Assembly: GCA_029844215.1 (NCBI GenBank)
Contig: CM056728.1
Span: 91,573,676 to 91,637,675 of the forward strand
Origin: Przewalskia tangutica
Taxonomy: Eukaryota; Streptophyta; Magnoliopsida; Solanales; Solanaceae
Direction of reading: 5' to 3'
Length of the DNA: 64,000 bases
In this document: positions 58,384 to 64,000 of the stretch, piece after piece
Numbering within the stretch: position 1 is the first letter of the stretch
Layout: every line of letters begins with the position of its first letter
Made by a program: the position numbers and the translations under genes
The notes under the pieces: model-generated
What the model was told of the DNA's origin: nothing
Databases searched by the model: none
The model's input: the letters and a program-made list of their open reading frames with translations, nothing else

Positions 58384-60655
58384 TGTAACACCCCATTTTA
58401 ACCGAGAGTCGAAAACGGGAGTACCACGTATGGTTGATTCCTTGATGTATTTAAAGGAGTCGCCACCTAATTATTTAGTGAATTCGGACACTTATTATAT
58501 AGCAGAAAAATGCTATAAATGATCTCCATTTAATGGTCTACGAAATTAATGAGATTCTGGATCAGGGTTCTTTATTATCCTAAAGGGAAGGGATTAGACA
58601 TCCTTTAAGATCCGCTAACTTGCGGTTATCCGTTCAAACCTAGGTTAATTATGTATTGACTTTTATTCTACCTATTCTAAGCATTTTTACATAATTTACA
58701 ATTAAAATAAAATACAATACAGAATAATAAAAACTAAAATTAAAGGTGACATAAGATAAAACTCCGGGACATCCGTAGCCTTTTTTAGGCCTTCAGCACA
58801 AGATGATCTCCGGATACCTGCATAAACACTTAGTAAAAGTATTAGTAATAAAATAAACAATTTTAAAGTGATAACAGTAATTAATAAATAAAGCCAAAAA
58901 TAAATCCGTCTTTGTACAGGGAAGGCCTTAGAAATCAGACGGAGATTCCTTCATCGGCCAGTGTTGCTAAAAATAATAAGATAAATAAAACTTCCGGATC
59001 CGCGCCAAAACAGTAATAGTTTTAAACACGGAGGGCTCAGATATAAAAAATATAAAGTAGGACAGCCTAAACAAGCGCATGCAGAATTCGCCTTGCCGAG
59101 CATGTTGGTTATCCGGTGTAAGTGGAAGAAATCATCATTGCCCAGAAAGCTTCATTTATTTTATTTTCCGTCTTTGCAATTGTGGAGGCCTCAAAAATCG
59201 ACGGATAACTTTTTCATTGGCCAAACAAGTGTAGCATCTTGTTCAAATCAGTAAAATACCAACAATGTAGTATTTGTTCTAAATCAGTAAACCAGCAAAA
59301 AATGTAGCAAAAATAACCTAAAAATCAATCCAGCATCACAGCCAAAATCAGTAGCAAAATAGCCTAAAACCAGTCCAAAATCAGTCCAGAACATGGCTAA
59401 AATCAGCCCAACAAATAACCAAAATTAGTAGCAACAACGACTGAAAATCAGTAGCGAAAAATAGCCGAAAATCAACCCAGCAATAGCGAAAATCAGTCCA
59501 GCAACAATAAGCGAAACGATCCAAAGAAACGGAAACAGCGAAGCGATTCACGGAAAGCGAGGCTCACGAGTTTAAAAACTCCGGCAAAAATACAAGGAAT
59601 CATTCCAAATCAAACCAACAACAGAAAACAGTAACCAACGACCGCCGGAGTTCCTCAAACTCGGGCGAGATTCACAAATAAAGGAAATCAGTCCAAAATA
59701 AAAATATGCCAATAAATCTAAAAATGAAACCAAACCCGATGGTGGCGGCGTCATGGTGACGGCGAATCACGGGCGCCGCTGACGACGATTTGGGACGGTC
59801 GGCGGGGCGGAGCGAGGATGTGGGTGAGGTCGGCGGAGAGTGAGGGTGGCGAGTGAGGTGAGAGAGTGAGGCGTCTGCGGTCATGCAGTGAGGTGTTCGT
59901 CGGCGACGGTGAGGAGAAGGGAACGGGAGGGGCGGCGGGTTGAAGGTGAGGGCAGGGGTTCGCCGGCGATGGCGTGTGGGTGGTCGACGGCGACGGGAGA
60001 GGGGTAATGAGGGTGGCGGCTAAGTAGAGAGAGGGTGAGGGCTGAGGGGTAATGAGGGTAGGTTAAAGGGAAAGTGACGGCTGGGGGGTAGAAGTAGGGT
60101 TCTGTGGGCTGGCCTTTAAAATGGGGGGGGTAAGGTTTTATTTATAGTGGAATTTAGGTTTAGGGTTTTGGGTATTGGGTTTGGGTATTGGGTATTGGGT
60201 ATTGTAGGGAAAATAAGATGAAAGTGGATTGTGTTTCATTTTTGGGTTTCGATTTCTGACGGATTGGACTGATTCAGATTATGCCTTGGACTGGACTGGT
60301 TTGACAAAAAATGCAAAATAGATTAATTATTTAAAAGAAAAATATTTAAAGATACAAAATTATTAAAATGTCAATGCCGATGCAATAAAATACAATATTT
60401 AGCAAATATTTAATTTCTGATTAAAAGTAAAGACGGGGTGTCAGTTAATTATTTAAAGGGATGCTAAAAAATGTTTAATACCTAATTAAAGGTAAAAAAC
60501 AAAACATGATGTCGATTTACAAAAAAATAAAACAACATAGAATGTTAGGTAAAAAATATACAAAAAATGTCAAAAATGATGATAAAATGCGGTGTCCTAA
60601 AATGCTTAAAATTGCAAGAAATGCCTAAAAGATGGGTCAAAATTGGGTGTCAACA
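58384..60655 (-). repeat. TE2 5' LTR
   Basis: 2272 bp, TGTAACACCCCATTTTAACC to GGGTGTCAACA, colinear with 50329-52592. It includes one short segment (near 59224-59242) absent from the other LTR. TATA-like CTATAAATAA at 60138-60147 on the minus strand. Confidence 0.95.
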
Positions 60656-60660
60656 CCGAC
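60656..60660. repeat. Target-site duplication of TE2, right copy
   Basis: CCGAC directly after the LTR end; identical to 50324-50328. Confidence 0.92.
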
Positions 60661-61070
60661 GCAGTCTAGGAGTTTCGTGTAGACTGTTATACCCCGTATT
60701 TCCAGAGTATGTACGTAAGGACGTACGTAGAAAATTTGAACTTGAGAATTAGGCTTGGCCGAAAATTATTTGTTCACAACACCCGATTAGAGTCGTTTTT
60801 TCGCGAAAGCGTTTTCTGACTTTCGTAGGGAATTTCCGCTATGTCATTTTTAATTTTTGCGGATTTTTCCGAGACGAAACATTTTGGACCAACAGAGCGC
60901 GCCAGCACCCTCTCATCAGTGTGATAGAGTGGACGAAATGGTGACTATTTTGTCAAGTAGTTGGTAGGATATTTTGTGTGTAGTTGGTTAAGGTGCACTT
61001 GGCAAGATCTTGGCCCTACACTTGCCTTGCACTTGGCAAGATCTTGGCCATTGGTTGGCCTTTGCTAGAC

Positions 61071-61080
61071 CTATAAATAC
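61071..61080 (+). promoter_or_regulatory. Putative TATA box of the LTR at 60685
   Basis: CTATAAATAC about 390 bp into the LTR, followed by a C-rich run. Confidence 0.6.
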
Positions 61081-62689
61081 CCCCCCTTTGAAGACTAATT
61101 CATCCACAAATTGCCTAAGTCTTGAAAGCTTCTTCCTCCCCCCTTAGTGTAGTGTCTTGGCCGAGAGCCCCTCTCCCCCCCCTTGGCCGAGAGTTCCCCC
61201 CCCCCTAGTGGGGTAGGCCGAGGGGTAGCCACCCCCCTCCTTGGGGTGCTAGTGGTACCCCACTAGCCTAGTTGTTTTAGTATAATACCCCCTCTTGATA
61301 GAAATACTCTCAAAAGTAGTGTTATAATGCCAAAATTACCTTAGCCAGTATACCTTGTAGTATTCTAAGGTTATACTTATCTGAAAAGCCCGAAATACTA
61401 TTATACTTCCTTCCACAAAAACCGAAACCCTAAGGAAAATCTCCACAGTTAGTTGGAGTATTAAGTAGAAGTTGGTTAGAACTTCTAAGGGTTGTTTGGA
61501 GCGGGTTGGAGCACACGGAGTAGGAGCTAAACCTTGCTCAGGATCGACATTTAAACTCGGATAATTATGGGCTTATCGAGGTAAATATCTTGTCCCTCTA
61601 TTGTAATTGGAAATTACATGATTGTTAGACTATATAGTTGAAGTATACTATATATATAGAACTGAACGTTGTTGTCGGCAATGTCTTTTGACTTAAGCCT
61701 GAATAATAAGAAACCTTTTCGAAAGAAGAGTACTGAACTGTATTTACATAGGACTGTATTACAGTAGACTTGTGTAGCTTTTCTGTGGAGTAGAATTGTA
61801 CCCGTTCGGGTTAGATGTATAACCCCCCCCTGGTTGGCTTGGTAGCCGGCCTCGATAAAGGAGGAGATTTACGCTGTTGCGGGGGGGGAGGTGCTGCCGA
61901 ATTTTCGGTAGAATGTTCTACGATGGGATCTAATTGTTAATAAGCGCCTTGTGGCCTTATAGGTTGAAGTACTACGTGAGGCGCTGTCTACTTGGCTAAG
62001 GAGTAGCCGACGGTTTGAGGTACTCGGAGCGTTTTGCTATTAGTCGATAATCGTCGCGAGGTATGTGAACCTCTTCCTATCTCTTCTAGCATGATATGTG
62101 TGAACTATGTAGTACGGTGACGCGTACGTGCTAAATGTATTTGATTGGTTTAAAACATAAAGTGTTATAACGGCTTTATGGGAAGTTGGTTATAACAGCT
62201 TTATGTTGGTAAGAAAATACTTGTGGTTTTTAAAAGGTAACTGATTTGAACTATAACTGGCGTGTTATGTGTTAATAAAGAACTTGAAGTATTTCAAAAG
62301 ATTTTTGAATCATTTCGAAAGAAGAAGTAATACTTGATTTGTTTTGAAAACTTAAGAGTTATGCTAGCTTTATGGAAAGTTAGGTATAACGTCTTAAGAA
62401 TGTTTTACTGATTTTGGAAATCAGAATGTGTATCGACAAACCACTGCAGCGTTTATAAGAGGAAATGTTTTTAATAATTAAGTATTATTAAAACCAGTAG
62501 AAACTTCCATCTGCATGCTAAGATGAGACAAAATGATATTTCCTAGATCATGGCTGCTGTAATAAGATTGTTATAAACAAGAATATCCTACTCACATATA
62601 AGACTTATGTTTCTCAGATAGTTTAAAGGAGAATTATATTCTTAAATGAATAAGACTATGAACTACGAAACCTTTCTAAAATGAGAAAC

Positions 62690-62755
62690 TTGAACATTGG
62701 AAATTAGGCAAACTTGAACATTGGAAATTAGGCAAACTTGATCATTGGAAAAGAA
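62690..62755. repeat. 24-bp short tandem in the LTR at 60685
   Basis: TTGAACATTGGAAATTAGGC plus AAAC occurs twice, followed by a partial variant (TTGATCATTGGAAAAG). Confidence 0.75.
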
Positions 62756-63139
62756 TGTTGCTACTTGATTTTACAAAGAGAAGTAATTGATTTACTTAAA
62801 AAGGATAGTCACTCTATTTTTATACTACGGGTATTGTGTGACATTGTGAAAGTAACGTATCTTTCAAAGAGTTAATGAATGAAGTACTTTGGGGATAAAA
62901 CCCCGAACTTGTTGGCATATAGTAGAAAGTACCTTGTGTGTATAACTTGATTGTGTTGGTTTGTGATAGCCTGGTAATACTTTCTTGTTGATTGATAAGT
63001 AAACATGCTAGGATGCTACGTGTGTTAGTATCTTGTGATGTTGTGTAAAGGGGTTTCCTTTGTTGTGCTTATGTTGCTTAACGATAAGTCATTGTGTTAG
63101 TATTTTACATCACTCATCTCTTGAGATGATTCCGGTTGC

Positions 63140-63390
63140 GCCTCCGATGCGGGGTAGACTCGGGTGGGTCGATGGACCTATGATTCGAGAATACCTCACG
63201 CAGTCCCGGGGCCTATCGCGAGCTACGAGAGTTCCGAGTTAGTGTCGCCCTTTATGGGCATGCGGTCCATGTGGCCACGCTGCGAAGTCGGGGCGACGAC
63301 GCCGGAGTAGCTACCTCGATGCGGGGAATACCTCATGCGGGCCGATGAGATTGGCCTATGCGGAGCTGCGGAAAGTTCCAGGGCTAGACG
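63140..63390. repeat. TE1-like minisatellite in the LTR at 60685
   Basis: Degenerate units with GAATACCTCATGCGGG and GGCCTATGCGGA, the reverse complement of the ~82-bp unit of the TE1 LTRs. The LTR of the same family at 40630-44148 has an unrelated 87-bp repeat in this place. Confidence 0.65.
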
Positions 63391-63968
63391 CGCACATTAG
63401 ATACTGCGGGCAAGTGGCCAGCTTTGATCATGTGACGGTCTAGACAGATCTTATAATCTGATTCATGACCTTGTTGGTACCGCTGGGTGTTAGTAGTCGG
63501 CTATGCCTTCGTACTTACCCTGTACGGTGTTATTATGGCACAGGTGGGACCTGGTGTTCATGTGTGTTCCTTGGTGCTTTTATATCATAAACTGCCGGCA
63601 GTGAGGAAGGTATTCCACGGGCATGATTGATGTTGTGGGCGTGAGACCCATTGTTATATTTGAGTGATGACTTGAGGGCGTGAGTCCCTGACTTGATATG
63701 ACTGCTTGTTATTGTGAACTGTAGTTTTGTTATCATACATGTCTCCTGCTTTATATAGACTACTATGATTTCATTTACGATTTTCGGGCCACATACTCGG
63801 TGCACTGTCTTGACCTCCTCGGGGCTGCGTTCATGCCGCAGGTAAAGGTACACCAGTCGTTGATTCTCGCTCTTAGGGTCACAGTTCAGCTTTTGGGAAG
63901 CTCCGTTTCTCCGGAGGCTTATCTTGGTATAGTCCCCTGTTATTGTGGGTGTTTACATTCAGGGGTAT

Positions 63969-63987
63969 GGCGGGGCCCTGTCCCGCC
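63969..63987. other. Conserved GC hairpin in the LTR at 60685
   Basis: GGCGGG-GCCCTGT-CCCGCC, a perfect 6-bp stem with a 7-base loop, followed at the window end by the block ATTGTTGTCATA. Confidence 0.65.
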
Positions 63988-64000
63988 ATTGTTGTCATAT

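Larger units (their letters stand above)
50329..60655 (-). mobile_element. TE2: complete non-autonomous Ogre/Tat-related element
   Basis: 10.3 kb with two near-identical LTRs, a tRNA-Arg primer site, a polypurine tract and a perfect 5-bp target duplication. The 5.8-kb interior has no gag, RT, RNase H or integrase on either strand. It carries dyad repeats, a 46-bp minisatellite, hairpin motifs, homopolymer tracts and a leader related to element A. Structurally it is a large non-autonomous (LARD-type) derivative that would need proteins from an autonomous relative of A. Confidence 0.93.
60685..64000 (+). mobile_element. Plus-oriented gypsy LTR, cut by window end
   Basis: Starts TGTTATACCCCGTA and matches the reverse complement of 40630-44148 in order: TATA region, ATTGTAATTGGAAATTACATG, GTCGATAATCGTCGCGAGG, GATCATGGCTGCTGTAATAAG, GTGGGCGTGAGACCC and the GC hairpin. 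The window ends about 240 bp before the expected LTR end, so whether an element follows cannot be seen. It has poly-C runs at 61172-61205. Confidence 0.85.

Noticed and set aside
59672..59884. 70-residue minus-strand frame in the GC-rich part of the TE2 5' LTR
   Set aside because: The matching part of the other LTR does not keep the frame, and its composition is explained by the GC-rich LTR segment.
40630..64000. Inverted LTRs at 40630-44148 and 60685-64000 as ends of one giant inverted element
   Set aside because: LTR retrotransposons have direct, not inverted, LTRs, and TE2 with its own target duplication lies between. Two independent insertions are simpler.
1..64000. Integrated pararetrovirus or other virus
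   Set aside because: All RT, protease and gag pieces are of LTR-retrotransposon type with LTRs, tRNA primer sites and integrase; no movement or coat protein features were seen.

Overview
This window looks like a pericentromeric or other repeat-rich stretch of a flowering-plant nuclear genome. The gag-pol proteins are Ty3/gypsy of the Tekay/Del-like chromovirus type and of the Ogre/Tat type. The primer sites match plant tRNA-iMet and tRNA-Arg, and their style suggests a eudicot, perhaps an asterid such as Solanaceae (moderate to low confidence, by recollection only). I see no host protein gene, rRNA, tRNA, CRISPR array or bacterial-type system. Almost all of the 64 kb can be assigned to nested LTR retrotransposons and their internal satellites.

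Layout. 1-676: unassigned, LTR-like. 677-2930: a plus-oriented LTR cut short, fused at a 6-bp microhomology to 2927-4480, a minus-strand gypsy pol remnant of an old element here called X. 4556-15020: element TE1, a minus-strand gypsy with two 2.66-2.68 kb LTRs, an iMet-type primer site, a polypurine tract, a near-perfect 5-bp target duplication and a frameshifted gag-pol. 15021-17357: more of X (protease scrap, leader, primer site). 17358-17502 and 37097-37205: two pieces of the LTR of X. Between them, 17503-37096 is a head-to-tail array of four ~4.0-kb LTRs (a-d) alternating with three ~1.2-kb non-coding internal regions.

37206-38344 is poorly assigned. 38345-50012 is element A, an Ogre/Tat-like element on the minus strand with its 3' LTR missing. 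It has minisatellites at its 3' side, an inserted solo-like LTR (40630-44148), gag remnants, a leader, a tRNA-Arg primer site and its 5' LTR. 50329-60655 is element TE2, a complete non-autonomous relative of A with LTRs of 2264 and 2272 bp and a perfect CCGAC target duplication. It carries no gag or pol but a 46-bp minisatellite and recurrent hairpin motifs. 60685-64000 is a plus-oriented LTR of the same family as 40630-44148, cut by the window edge.

How the pieces relate. TE1, X, the array and the two 3.5-kb-class LTRs share LTR ends (TGTTAYACCCCGTA at the start, GTCGTGACA-like at the end), an iMet-type primer site and a conserved GC hairpin, so they are one broad lineage. A and TE2 are a second lineage. 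The most noteworthy signals are the shared-LTR tandem array, a hairpin motif with changing but still pairing stems in A and TE2, and one slot in the first-lineage LTRs that holds different minisatellites in related copies. Many differences between repeat copies are small indels at CG/CHG sites, which raises the possibility of base-calling artefacts in methylated DNA.
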